A DNA stretch of 64,000 nt, taken from Amoebophrya sp. A120 (taxonomy: Eukaryota; Sar; Dinophyceae; Syndiniales; Amoebophryaceae). The notes beneath the pieces were generated by a model. That model had not been told where the DNA came from. It ran no database searches and saw only the letters and a list, made by a program, of their open reading frames with translations. The number at the start of each line of letters is the position of its first letter. The stretch's first letter is position 1. The translations under genes were made by a program, and so were the position numbers. The stretch is from NCBI GenBank assembly GCA_905178155.1, contig CAJINV010000008.1, forward strand, positions 744,001-808,000. The letters run 5' to 3'. Shown piece after piece: positions 12,501 through 23,888 of this stretch.

Positions 12501-14239
12501 CGTATGAACTGCCCACAGAAATAACGAACTAGTCAATCTCAATGCTTCTGCAACAAGTTGTGAAAAAGAAACAAATACCGTCGTGTAATAAATACAACAG
12601 CTTTGCGTCTCTCCGGCGTTTTCCGTCTTGCAAATTGAGGACGTGAAATATCGAATCGTGCTTTACCCGCCCGAAACCGGCAACTACAGCAAAGGTCAGG
12701 GGAATTTTCGCTCCAGCAAGGGCAAAGGTATAATACGCATTTCGCGATAACATGATTACGACCTTGTCGCACTACGCGACTGAGCTATATAATGTTTTTT
12801 TGGTAGTTGGCGAAGTTGCTGTACTATACCACAGTCAACGAAGTAGAGCAACTGAAGTCAACATACGTGATCCTGCACTGTGTGAATTGGAATATGTTAC
12901 GTTCTGAGAAATGTGGTTTTTTTCGAACAAGAACTTCAACATTTGTGTACGGCTTGCTACAGGTCGTATCGTGCTGAAGTGCGACACCGCAATGGGGGAC
13001 GTGGAAGAAGTTGGCAGCAAGTTTCAGTTGTCCTTTCGCTTTTTCGTGGGGGGCCCGGATAAGAAGCCGAAAATTTCGGGGCCGATGACAAACGACTTTA
13101 CGGAGCTCAACACAAAGGGACTGCCGAAGGCGGAAGAGTGGGACTTTCTGCAGCACGCGGAGCGCGGCAATTTGCTGGTGGGAGTCGAGGCGCGACAGGC
13201 GAGCTTCACAAGCACGCAGCTCCCGTTGTACCCAGACTCGTGGCTGACGCCACTGGAGCGGCAGAGGTCAACTGCGAGCGCCGTATCCAATCCGCCAGAG
13301 ATGATGGAAACCAATCTGAAAGACAAACGGGACCAGAGCTCAAGCTCGAGCGCGAGTAATGGGAACGAGACTTCTAAAAGGAAAAAGAAGAGCAGCACAA
13401 CAGCGAGCGACCAGGTCGTGCCGCAGCCGCCGGATGAAGAGAAACAGGCGGGAGCCCCCGAAGAGACCACGACGAACACCGGCATAGAATCGAACGGCAA
13501 GCACGTTGTTTACAAGGAGGGGGTGCACCAGCAGCAAGACTGCGTGGAAAGTTCGCAGTACTACGAGCGCGGGGAATGCGATGCGGATGTTTCGCGCCAT
13601 GCAGTTGAGCCACTCCCGATCCACTTGGGAGTGCCGTTCCATTCACCAGACGACATTTTTCTCGAGTGCGAAAGACAGGAAAGCTACACAAACGTACACA
13701 AATACAAGGGCAAGCATGGGGCGTCGAGCAAAGATCGCGGAAAGAAGTTCTCGGCAGACTACACGCACACACCAACGCCAAGAAGAGACAACAAGATTCA
13801 GTTCACGACAACCGCTGCGAGGCGCGGAACTGGTAGGCGGACCACGTCCTCACTCGGTAGCACTACGGTAATGATGAAGACTACTAATTCATCAGGGCAG
13901 CAGCAGCACAACCACATCGACCCCCGAGAGCAGGCACGGACGAAGGTTCCACCCAATAATAAGAGCCACAGCAAGGGATACAGTCCGCGCGTCGGCATCA
14001 ACGGCAAGAGCAATTCAACGCTCCGGGGAACGACGTCGAGAAAGGGGTGTGACTACGGGAAACTGAACGCGCCGCAGAGCAGTAGCACCGGGGACTGCAG
14101 CACGAGTGACCAATCGCCGAATGACCCATCGCCGGAATCCTATGAGTATGACCCCGGCAACGGCTTCGGCCACCCCCGTGACTACATCGTGTCCCCGGAG
14201 CACAGAAAGAATGCCAATATACCGGCGCATGTCTGTTGA
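9551..14239 (+). CDS. Dinoflagellate-type conserved protein (VKNTF N-terminus, bipartite C-terminal domain)
   Basis: Best model: join(9551..9675, 10269..10370, 10425..10622, 10854..12399, 12601..12727, 12963..14239), 1,124 aa, all GT-AG. The last three junctions are firm. The two early exons are weaker: 10269..10370 could be skipped without breaking frame, and the 54-nt intron after it is unusually short. Exon 1 has SLVVKNTFLDLD followed by RANTAPVRR, a start common in dinoflagellate regulatory proteins. A long Gly/Ser/Asn-rich middle follows. Exons 5-6 rebuild a domain common in dinoflagellate proteins: VSPAFSV, VKYRIVLYPPETG, a GNFRSSKGKG turn, then RIVLKCD, LSFRFFVGG, GPMTNDFTELN and LPKAEEWDFL. 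Function of the domain is unknown to me; it resembles a beta-sandwich. The stretch after residue about 800 is disordered. Confidence 0.65.
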
Positions 14240-16306
14240 ACCGCTATTATGAGCAGCACAATGTCTACTTTTTTAGTAGCGCCGTGTGTCACATAGGTAT
14301 TCCGATGCGAGGGGCTGGTGGATCGAGCAGCCATATCAGAGTTCCGCGCAATGTGTCACAGAAGCAGCTGGATGGTTTTGGTTTCCTATATAAATTACTC
14401 AACTTTAATATTTGAATTTGCTCTTCTCCCGAAGCAAGCTGTCAGTTAGATTAAAACACTAGCTCCGTCAGGAAAGAGTCTATTTTTGCTACAGACGGTA
14501 GCTAAACAGAAGAAGCAGTTTCCCGTCCCAAGTTCTAGTATTCATCCCATGATTTTTTCAGAACTCCTGAGTTCTCTTGTGCGATAAATATGACTGGAAA
14601 AGGTGACGTTCATTTAGAACAGACCAGCCATCGCATTCAACTATTCTTATTGTAGTTACTAGGCTTACTCCTGCAAGCAAACGGCCATTTCGCGGATTGC
14701 AGACAGGTCGGCGACTAGAAAGTACTACACGTCCCCCATGGGGGTAGGGCAGCCTGCTTTCCCTGGCTGCCTTTCTCCGTTGCGGTGAGATGAAGAAAAA
14801 TTATGTACCCGGCACTACGACCAACACAGTGATATCCTACGGTATCGACTTTTTTTTGAAGGTTGGAAGTGCTTCCTAATTGATTCACCAGCCATACACA
14901 GATACTATCCCTACGGTTTCCGGGTGTAATGTAATCTGAATCCCTACAACGTTTGCGGATCCGCCGCTGACCGACTGATCCGGTAGTTACAACAAGATCA
15001 GCAGAATAAACTATGGAGGCCACATTCGGTACTACGAGCTAATAAATCCGACTTCTGATTTATTAGCGTAGTCCAAAAGGCTGAGCGCGCTGAAGAAAAA
15101 TCTTCGCGGTAAGTTCTCCATGCTTTGAATTTTATGAAGGTGGACTTGAACTACTGACCGCTGATCTAAAGATAGGATTTCCACAAGCACGAGCTCAAGT
15201 TTCTGGGAGTACAAAAGTTTATGAAAATAGTCTGTCATTATAGTAATCAAGACGCTTTTCCGCAACTGCGCACACACTATCGGAAGCGAGTGCGACGAGG
15301 CTTGTGAGTTAGTATACACGACCAGCATGGTATTCTCAGATATGGATCATGGTATGTAAATGCCGCCTTCACGACAGACATTCGCACCAGTAAGCTGCTG
15401 GTTGTTGAGTGGAAAACCTTTTTTTTCAATCTCGTTTCTCTCGCAACTGCGGAAGCACAAACACTCCTGCCACGACCCCTTTATATGATTACCACATGAA
15501 AGATATGTGTACCTAGTCGCACAGATAAGATTATAGATTGATGGGGATGTGTTACTTTGTCACAACTCTACGAAACAAATGATGAAACAACTAGCTCATT
15601 ATCTGTGCCGGGGGACGGCAGGTGCTTTGGTAGTATCTGTGAGCACCTTTTTGGTCCCGTACTTCTGTATCGAGGAAAATTTTACACGGCTGTTGTGCCG
15701 CTGAGAATGAGCTTTCAAAGTAAATGAAGGAATGCGTCTCCACTTCGTGCTATATCCAGTTGATTCAGTTGTTTTTCGAAGAACGACGCCTTTCAAAGGC
15801 CACAGCTATGTGGTCTGGCGCCTGGTTTTTTTTTGCTGGGGCTGTCGTTGTGTTCGACGTGAAGCTTTCTTCTTCTTGGCTTTTTTGTTGTGCCATTGGT
15901 ATCTTGAGTGCCTCTGGTCAGATGCAGTTCTTTCTTACAAAAACGTTCAGTCCCGCCAAGTTTTTGCGTTTTTCTTGTGGCAGAAAAACCAGGATTTCGC
16001 GAAGTTTTTTGATCAAGGACACAGATCTTCGCTTCGGTTCCGCTAGTTTTGTTTAGATAGTGTTTAGAGACTGTTCGTGTGCATCAAACTGCAGGTTGTG
16101 CCAACGATCAAAGTAGCTCCATGACAAAGTGAAGACATACGTTTCAGAGTGACGGGTGGGCTCGATGATGCCTCTTAAAAATGTAGTCGAAATCCTCCAA
16201 CATTCTTTGAAGGGAGTGGTTCTTCAAATGATGCTGAACTCACTTTCCAAGATGACCTAACTAGCATCACCAGGCGCGCAAAACGATAGCCTCGTGAAAA
16301 TCCACC
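14240..16306. other. Intergenic, no gene seen
   Basis: About 2 kb without a recognisable gene. A frame at 15724-16056 is hydrophobic but matches no family. A perfect small inverted repeat occurs at 15038-15067 (listed separately). Confidence 0.5.
15038..15067. repeat. Perfect 11-bp inverted repeat, 8-nt loop
   Basis: Arms GCTAATAAATC (15038-15048) and GATTTATTAGC (15057-15067) pair fully around CGACTTCT. It lies in intergenic DNA; no T-run follows and no function can be assigned. Chance occurrence in AT-rich DNA is possible. Confidence 0.6.
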
Positions 16307-19300
16307 ATGCCGTCGTTCTTTCGACATTTTTCCCCCGTGCGCAAGCGGTTGCGTTCAGCCGGGAGGCTCTGTGTACCTGTGCTCTGTCTCCTTTGCGCCG
16401 CTATCAATCGCGTTGCTCATGGACTACCGATATCCAATGTGTGTCGCTACGACCTGACGATGGTGGAGGTGGTGGAGCGAACCCTGGATCCCCTGCTAGT
16501 AAAGTTGCAAAAGAAGTGCACGCAGGCGCAGTCGGACATTTTCCAGCGCGTCTCCGGGCATTTGGTGAAGCACAAGTTGGAACAGTTCTGCCGGGAGGGC
16601 GTGTCCGTACTACTAGGCACGCTGCAGATTTTGGAAGGGGTCTGTGCCGATTTCGAACGCATGTACGACAACGCGGTGAAGCAGAATCGTTTCGTGCGGC
16701 GAGAGCGAGGGCAGGCGTGTTCACGTTTAGACTTACTTGTGGAAGAGCTGCGTCCACGACCTGGAGGGCCTGACGGCCAGCAGCCGAAGCTTCCTCCCCC
16801 AGACACGTTGTTGACCCTGTTGCCGTATCTCGGGTTCGACCCCATGGTGTTAAGCGTTGCACTGGAACACCAGCGGCAAGGGGTGCAGTCGTCTTCGGAG
16901 AGCGCGGAGGAAACCGAAGAAGGAGCGGCAATTTCTGCGGAAGAAGGGGTAAGATTAGTAGAAAAATCACCCGCGGTCGTGCCCACGGCATCCACCGTCG
17001 CTGAGGCGATCTTTGCAGAAATGGTCGGGGAGCCACTGCTCAAAGATATTTTGTCGCGAGAGAACAAAACTGGCAAGGGCAAATCAGATCCAGCGATCGG
17101 ATCGGCTTCTGGCACACAGGTCGAGGGTAGCACTACGAGCAGCAGTGCACCAGCTAATGCGGTAGCGCAAGACGAACCGTTGCTCTCCAGTAGTAGTGGT
17201 AGCGGCGCCCTCGGCCGGCATAGGAGGCAGACCGAAGCGCTGTTGCGGGTGGTCTTTCACGACACCGAAACACTCAAGGAGACGCTGCTCCGGAGCAAAA
17301 TGGACCGCATTGCGGCCAGTTTGCGGCAGTGGAATCACACGACCACAGAGCTGCTGGCCGACTTTTCCACGGGCGAAGAATGGCGCCTGCCGCTGCTGCG
17401 CAACTTCGCGGAGTTTCTGGAAGACGAAAGTGCCCTGTTTCCCGCGAACCCTATGAAGCTGGCGAACCACTTACTTAATTTCGCGCCCTACATTGTGGAG
17501 GCCACGCTGGCCACGGTCAAGGAGGTGGTCAACTACCACCTCGCCGACTTCCACGTGAAGCACCTGCCCACACTGCTGCAGCAGATCGAGGCTTTTCCGC
17601 AGTTGGTGCAGCCCGAGCTCCGGCTCACGTCCGAACCCCTGTTCCCGGTATTCGAAGCGGACTTCCGTGGGACGACGACCGCCACAATTGCGGCAAGCAG
17701 GCCGGAGGAAGATTCGGACGTTGCTGCTACAGAAGATCCTGTTCTTGGTAGTAGTCGTGCGGCATCTTCTAGGTCTACTACTTCCGAGCAAAAAAAGAGA
17801 TCCGCAGCGCTGCTGCCCACGACACGGCCTGCTTCTGCGTCTACTTCTACAACAGGAATCACCGCTGCTTCATCGTCTTCCACAACACCAAGTCTGGTTT
17901 CGTACTCCACTCGGTCCGCGAACCTTTGCCGGTCGGTGCTAGGATTCGACAACCGGCGCGACCCGCTGCTCGCGAAGCGGCGGCTGTTCACCGACGTGAC
18001 CGGCCTGTACTCGCTGCAGCCGGGGTTGCTGGACCACCTGGAGTACTACCACGAGCAACTGAGCTACACCATCGTGGCGATGCAGCCGCGAGCGGTGATC
18101 GGCAGCGAGACGCTGCAGGACACCTACCGCCAGGACTTCGGGCGGTCGGAGTCCGTGGCGAACTCGGAGAGCGTGAAGAAGCTGACCATTGGGAAGGACG
18201 ACCTGCAGTGCAGCGCGACGGGGCTGGCTTTCACCCCCTCCAAGTGCCTCTTCGACGCCGGGTGGGGGTCGCTCACCTTCACCATCAACACGGAGCCCCC
18301 CTACGACGCCACGCTGACCGTCTCCGAGATGACGGAGAAGAACGCCGCGGCGCTCGACTGGGCTAGGGCCGATGACGGGTCGGGGGAGGAGAAGAACTTC
18401 TACAAGCGCCCGCAGCCCTTCGTCCAGCCCGTGTCCAACGGCAGCGAAAGCTACGAGGAGATCTTGGAGGCGGTCGACGGGGTGTACAAAACCCTGAACC
18501 ACCCAACGCCGGACTTCATGTTTCTCTCTCCGCTGGTCGGCAACTGCATGATGATGGAGAAGCTCGGCCGCAGCCGGGACGACCAGGGCACGACGCGGAA
18601 GCGGGACCCGCAGCTGGCGCCCAAGCTGATCCTGGTGCCGATCAATCCCTTGATCCCCCCGCCCTTCGAGTTTGTGCCGGATTTCAACAAGTGGCATGAG
18701 CACGAGTTCGGGGCAGGAGGCGAGAAAGGTACCAAGAGCGGATCTGCTGCGTCATCATCGTCAGGAGGCACGACTAGTAGTACTTCTACATCAACCTCGA
18801 CACCCATTGACGATGCTTCCTGGCTGTTTGTGCAGTGCTCGTTGACGTCCACCGTGAGCATTCTGGAAAAGCAGAATTACGCGCTGCTGCAAGTGGACCA
18901 CATGTTCGCGCTGTTCGGCCGGAAAAAGGGTCCCAGTACGAAGTTCGACGAGGGGCCACTGAAGCCGGAGGAGCTCTGGCTGCAGGGGTGGTTCTGCTCC
19001 TCAGTCGCGAAAACTTTTATGGCACTGGCGTGGAAGAGCGGCCTGGACACGGATTTTTTGCTGGACAACAGCCTGGACCCGCTGCTGCGCAAGCAGGAGC
19101 TGTGCCGTTTTCAGGATCGGTTCTCGCTTCCTATGCACGACGACGGGCAGTGCGCGGCCGTGAGCCACCAGCTGCGAGCCGAGGAACAGGCGGACCTAGC
19201 GCAGGACGAAGCGGAGTCGCAAGCGGCGAAACAACGAGAGAACGCAGCTGCTCCGGCAAAGCCAGACGGTCGTGCGGGTGGTCAAGAACCGGCAGACTCG

Positions 19301-21719
19301 TCGCTAGGCTCGCTTCCTGCCTCGTCTTTGCAGGCCAAAAGCTCGCTGTCGCTGTTCGACGGAGTGGCCTCGGAAGCTGCTGCGCTCGGAACGCTGATAA
19401 AGCGGAACGACGTGCAGGCACCGGAGGGAACAAGCAGCGGTGTTGTAGTAAAAACAGCAGTTGTTTCTTCATCAACATCTGTGGGAGGTGTTCCCGCGCC
19501 GCGCGCGTTTCACGAGAAGTGGTTTTTCCTGCGCGACTGGGACCTGCAGAACCCGAAGAACGAGCTGGGGAAGAAGTACCTGCTGGAGCAGAACGGTCGA
19601 GGCCGCTGCCTGGACGACCTCGGTTTTTGCGAGTGCTTCATCCCGTACCGCGGGCGGTGGTGCGAGGAGGTGGAGTACCTGAGGTCGTACCAGCGGGGGC
19701 CTTTGAAGAAAAAGTACCGGGCCGCGCTGCACTACCTGGTCGGGAACTCGCCCCGCTTGCTGCGCGACATCCGGGTGTCGCTGCAGATCCTGTGGAAGAA
19801 CTATAACCGGGCGCACGAGTACCCGGTGGTGATTTTCCACGACGTATTGAGAGGAAGAATCCCCCCTCCCCATATCGAAAACGAAATTTGTGATGCTGGA
19901 TTTGAGTACACAAATCAGATTTGTCTTGCTGAAGAGGACTGCAGGCCCACATCAAGCCTGAGTAGAGAGGTTTTGGCCTAGGCGCTAAGCATGAGAAACG
20001 TCTGCGCTGTAGGCCAAACAGCATCACAAACCGCCTGCATAATGCGGCGGAGCCTGTGGAGTTGCCTTCTTGCAAGACAGAGGTCGCAAATCAGCATTGC
20101 AAATTTTCTGCGACGTACCTTTTCGATATGGGGAGGGGGGATTTTTCCCCGGGATACAACGGGTTGCCTCCCGAGACGCGGCAGTACCTGGTGGAGAGCT
20201 CGCACAACGCGCTGTGGTTCGCCTTCGTGGAGGACTACACGAAGATCCCCAAGCACCTCGCGACGAAGCTGCCGCAGTCCGACTTTGCTGGGTACCCGCT
20301 GGGCTACCGCGGCATGTGCCGGTTCCGCAGCGGCCCGATCTTTCTGCATCCGATCTTGCGCAACATGGACTACGCGTTCACCCTAGACACCGACGGATAC
20401 TTCCCCGCGCCCGTGCAGCACGACCCCATCGAGCGCATGCACCGAGAAAACCGCGTCTACATGTATTCCCACATCTCCCGAGACCAGGCGGGGCAGGTGC
20501 AACACTTTTGGGAGTTCACCCGACTGTACCTCGAACACAAGCAGTACATTATCCCGATGGAGGCGCCGTCGTAAAGGTAATCAATCTCTCCGCACCACGA
20601 GCGAGGCAGTGTGCCGCCAGCAACGAAGAAGGAGTCTTCTAGTATACATGTGTATTTTATGATCGCGACAGGCAGTGTCTAACTAGGTTTGCACTTGAAT
20701 ACCTCACCGACGCTATCATGGATGACACAGGGGCATCCTGAGGAGGGTGCATAAAGAGCGGGCCCTGCTGATCTCGCGCCGTCATCTGCATTCCATGCTG
20801 TAGCGTGTTGCTCGCGATCTGCGACGAGAGCTCGCGTGTGCGTGTAAAGCGGAATGCAGCCAAATATAATAAGTTTAATAACATGATTGAAGCAACTTCT
20901 CTTCTTCGTAGTAGTTGCCGGAGAAAGAAAGTTTTTGCACTTTTGCATACGCAACCCGAAGTCTACGAAATTGATGCGGCGGATCACGGACGCACTGGTG
21001 ATGCGGGACACGTACTGGCACGAGTGGAACCGATTGCTTTTCATGAACGACATCGAGCTGGTGAAGCTGTCCTGGTTCCAGTCCCCGGTGTATCAGGACT
21101 ACTTTCAGTTTCTGGATTCCATGGGCGGGTTCTGGCTCTACCGTTGGGGCGACCACGGCATCCGGACGATCGCTATCGCGCTGCACCTGGGGGAGGAGTT
21201 TCTGGCGAAGCTGAACGTGCCGTACTCGCACCAGAGCGCTTGCGTGTGTCCCGAGGACCCGGCGCGCGGCCGCCCCATGAAGTGCGTCAAGCGGAAGGAC
21301 AAAAAGAAGCAGGACGAACACCTCTTCCACACCAGCCAGGACGTGTTATCCAGTGCAAATATGTCTGGGTCTGGAACAGTGGAACTTGTGGTGCGTGTCT
21401 TGCATATCTGGAAAATCTGTGTTGCATGAGCAGCAAAAGAGGAGCTTGCTTTGTCATGCAAAAACGCAATTTGTGATGCGTGGTAGGCTTCAGCAGGCCT
21501 CTCTAAAACTTGTCATGCCTGGCTGCCATTACAAGCGCTTCAATCATGCTCAATTCAGCATCACAGATTTCCAGACCCAGACATGTTTGCAGTGCATACG
21601 TGTCCCGCAGCTACAAGTTCGAGTGCGTTTACGTCGAACCGGGCGAGAAAGTTCCCTCCGGACCGGAAGCCGGAAATTTTGGCGTCGTAGACCCCGACCG
21701 CTTTTTTGGTGGCTCTTGA
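16307..21719 (+). CDS. GT15 (KRE2/MNT1-type) mannosyltransferase-like protein with giant N-terminal extension
   Basis: Model: join(16307..19844, 20162..20570, 20928..21346, 21604..21719), 1,493 aa. Residues about 15-40 are a hydrophobic signal anchor (CVPVLCLLCAAINRVAHG), so a type II Golgi/ER membrane protein is expected. About 1,050 residues of unknown character follow, then a Cys-rich EGF-like piece (RCLDDLGFCECFIPYRGRWC, about 1096-1118). The C-terminal GT15 domain runs from about 1140: EYPVVIFHDG, then YRGMCRFRSGPIFLHPIL, DYAFTLDTDGYF and GGFWLYRWGDHGIRTIAIAL (WGD at about 1389). GT15 enzymes add alpha-1,2-mannose from GDP-mannose. The first and third introns are introner elements (families A and B); joining across them gives IFHDGLPPETRQYL and TSQDVSRSYKFE in frame. 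The middle intron 20571-20927 is a GT-AG guess. A third introner starts right after the stop codon. Confidence 0.8.
19845..20155 (-). mobile_element. Introner A1 (family A, reverse orientation), in GT15 gene
   Basis: 311 bp. Long imperfect TIRs: AATCCCCCCTCCCCATATCG at 19859-19878 is matched by its complement at 20122-20145. Flanking 6-bp repeat ACGACG (19839-19844) and ACAACG (20156-20161), one mismatch. Removal of 19845-20161 (317 bp) joins CAC GAC G to GG TTG CCT in frame, restoring the GT15 domain. Internal sequence is the reverse complement of copies A2 and A3 (for example GGTTTGTGATGCTGTTTGGCC read on the minus strand), so this copy sits in the opposite orientation. Confidence 0.92.
21347..21597 (+). 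mobile_element. Introner B1 (family B), in GT15 gene
   Basis: 251 bp. TIR word ATGTCTGGGTCTGGA at 21361-21375 is mirrored by TCCAGACCCAGACAT at 21569-21583. Exact 6-bp direct repeat ACGTGT at 21341-21346 and 21598-21603. Removing the element and one repeat joins GAC GTG T to CC CGC AGC in frame. No register over the repeat gives GT-AG ends. Its 5' interior matches B5 (TGTGTTGCATGAGCAGCAAA), so the two share orientation. Confidence 0.92.
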
Positions 21720-21724
21720 ACCGT

Positions 21725-21975
21725 TATCAACTGTAAAAATGTCTGGGTCTGGAAGAATTCATGTTTGTCATGCTTGTCTGGCATGACTCTTAAATCTGTC
21801 ATGCACGTTACCCAAGAGCTCCGTTTTTCTGTGATGCAGAAGCGCAGTCTGTCATGCAGAACAGGCAACACCTAAGAGCTCAGAAACTTGTCATGCTGAG
21901 CCAGCATCTGTAGCCTCATCATGAGACGCCACCCAGCATCACAAGTTTCCAGACCCAGACATTTTTACATTTGAT
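21725..21975 (-). mobile_element. Introner B2 (family B, reverse orientation), just after GT15 stop codon
   Basis: 251 bp. TIRs TATCAACTGTAAAAATGTCT (21725-21744) and its complement ending TTTGAT at 21975. Direct repeat AACCGT at 21719-21724 and 21976-21981; the left copy begins on the last base of the TGA stop (21717-21719). It therefore lies in the 3' UTR, the only copy here not tested by reading frame. The interior is a near-identical reverse complement of B3 in the METTL16 gene. Confidence 0.9.
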
Positions 21976-21981
21976 AACCGT

Positions 21982-22825
21982 GCAGAGCATTGCCGAGGTT
22001 CCGGTGGTAAGGATTTTTATCGTAAAGTACGATTCGCGACTTTACATGCAAGCAATCGCCGAAATAGGCACCTTTTCACAAGTATGAATGCATCTTTAGT
22101 CTATACATCTAACGAAGCGCATGACGCTAATCAATGGTAATGCCCGCATCGACAAAATTTTATTTGCAGGTGCAGTCACGTTCTAGCGCTACTCAAATGT
22201 AAATTGAAATGGTCGTTTTTTCGCTTCGACAGAGTTCTCCGAGGACATTGCAGTGAATGTTGTCAGTGACATTGAATAAAGTGAAGCTTCAGATGAAATT
22301 ATTTCCAACAGCACGATCCATTCAGCTCGATTCCAAAGTGTTGAATGAAATTCACCTTGCGATCAAAAGAATGAAAGCACGCAGGTGTGCATTACTAGAT
22401 GCGATGCGTTCAAGTGCACTGACAAGAGATCCAAGTGAAATTCGAACGAATGATGATCTCGACGAAATGCGAGGAAGCAGAAAAGGGAAGAGCGAGCAGT
22501 CAAGATCTGATGCGAAGAAGCGACGAGGACTGTTTACTCTGTGTCACCGAAGCGAACTCTGCGCTGTCTTCTACTACATACACGATAAAAATTGATGATG
22601 TTTAGAATCCCAACAGTGATTTTTAGTGCAGTGGTTTGTGGTGGTAGTTTCATTTTCATTTATGTGGTGGATCATTCGAGCTGCTCGTGTGCGCGTGCAT
22701 TATTGAAAATAACGATATTGTTGAACCCAAAACCTCTTTGTCCCTGGAATTCAAGATAGTTGCGCGCAGATATTTATTTATTCTAGCGACTTTATTCCTA
22801 CCTACTTCACATTTATTCCACCACC
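21982..22825. other. Intergenic/3' UTR of GT15 gene, no gene seen
   Basis: A 112-codon frame at 22257-22595 has no recognisable domain. The rest is AT-rich sequence up to the RPB5 start (CCACCATGG). Confidence 0.45.
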
Positions 22826-23888
22826 ATGGCTGACGCGAATCCGCAGCAGGGCATCACCAAGCTCTGGCGAATCCGCCGGACTGTTGGCGAGATGCTCCAC
22901 GACCGGGGGTATGTAGTTTCCGCGGCTTTTCGGAACGAGTCTCGCGCGGACTTCCAGCAGGCGTGGGAGCAGGCACAAGCGGACGGGGTCGGCCGGGAGC
23001 GATTCGTCATCCTCTGCTCCCACAAGGACAACACGGACGACAAAATCTTAGTGTACTTCTACTTGCTACTTCTAGATGGGATAGGTTCATCAATACCTTC
23101 GCGGGGGTCATGCCCTCTCGTTCCTCTCTGGTCCTCTATGGACGACTTTCATCAATGTTGTACGGCGCCAAAACTACCGGTTTCCTCGTTGCACGCATGA
23201 TGAACTGGTGTTTTTCCAGCAGCGTCCGCGGTTGCACTTGCTGACAAAGAAGAAGAAATAAACAGAAAAAACTTTGCAAAAAGAAATAATTCCACAAACA
23301 GGTACTTCCCGGATGACAGCAAGCGCGTGGGTGTAAAACCAATACGCATCCTGGCTGAGAAGATGACGGAGAACGATATTAGTCACGCAATTTTGGTCGT
23401 GCGGCAGAGCCTCACACCATTCGCGAAGTCAGCCATTGCCGAGACGTTGTCAAGGATGCGCATCGAGGTGTTCCACGAGAACGAGCTGGTCATCAACATC
23501 ACAAAGCACGAACTGGTACCGACGCACGTGCCGTTAACTGCCGAGGAAAAGAGATATCTGCTTGAAAGGTAACAACTACTACGCGGGACGATGCAGTTCT
23601 TTAGTTTGTTTTGATGGAAATTCATCAACTTGGTGCCGCACTGAGATTGGTAAAAATCATGCGTTCAACATTTTGGTACACCAGCGGACGGCCATAACTC
23701 TAAAAATCAAAAACTATCTACCCATTATTCATGCAAACAGGTACCAACTGAAGCCATCACAACTTCCGCGTATCCAGATGAATGACCCCATCGCACGATA
23801 TTTTGGTTTGGAAAAGGAAAAGGTGGTGAAGGTCATCCGGCCCAGTGAAACTGCTGGAAGATATGTCACCTACCGTCTGGTAGTGTGA
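22826..23888 (+). CDS. RPB5: RNA polymerase I/II/III common subunit RPB5 (RPABC1)
   Basis: Model: join(22826..23052, 23302..23568, 23741..23888), 213 aa against about 210 in other eukaryotes. RPB5 is shared by all three nuclear RNA polymerases and forms part of the lower jaw near downstream DNA. The N-terminal jaw domain is seen in [19 protein letters not shown]. The C-terminal assembly domain is very clear: [38 protein letters not shown] and [20 protein letters not shown]. Both introns are GT-AG and joins are exact against the family. Intron 1 is bounded by a 7-bp direct repeat GTACTTC (23053 and 23302) and intron 2 by AGGTA, reminiscent of insertion-derived introns. Start is in a good context (CCACCATGG). 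Confidence 0.97.

Noticed and set aside
15724-16056. 110-codon hydrophobic frame upstream of GT15
   Set aside because: Hydrophobicity comes from T-rich DNA; the overlapping frame is open too, and no family is recognised.
17939-18703. 254-codon minus-strand frame within the GT15 gene
   Set aside because: Shadow of GC-rich coding sequence; composition is Arg/His/Val-heavy and no domain is visible.
19845-20155. Reading the family A TIR (CCCCCCTCCCC) as a G-quadruplex or promoter element
   Set aside because: It occurs only as paired inverted ends of elements with target duplications, so the introner explanation covers it.
22257-22595. 112-codon frame between GT15 and RPB5
   Set aside because: Basic, low-complexity product without domain; could be UTR. 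Not enough to call a gene.
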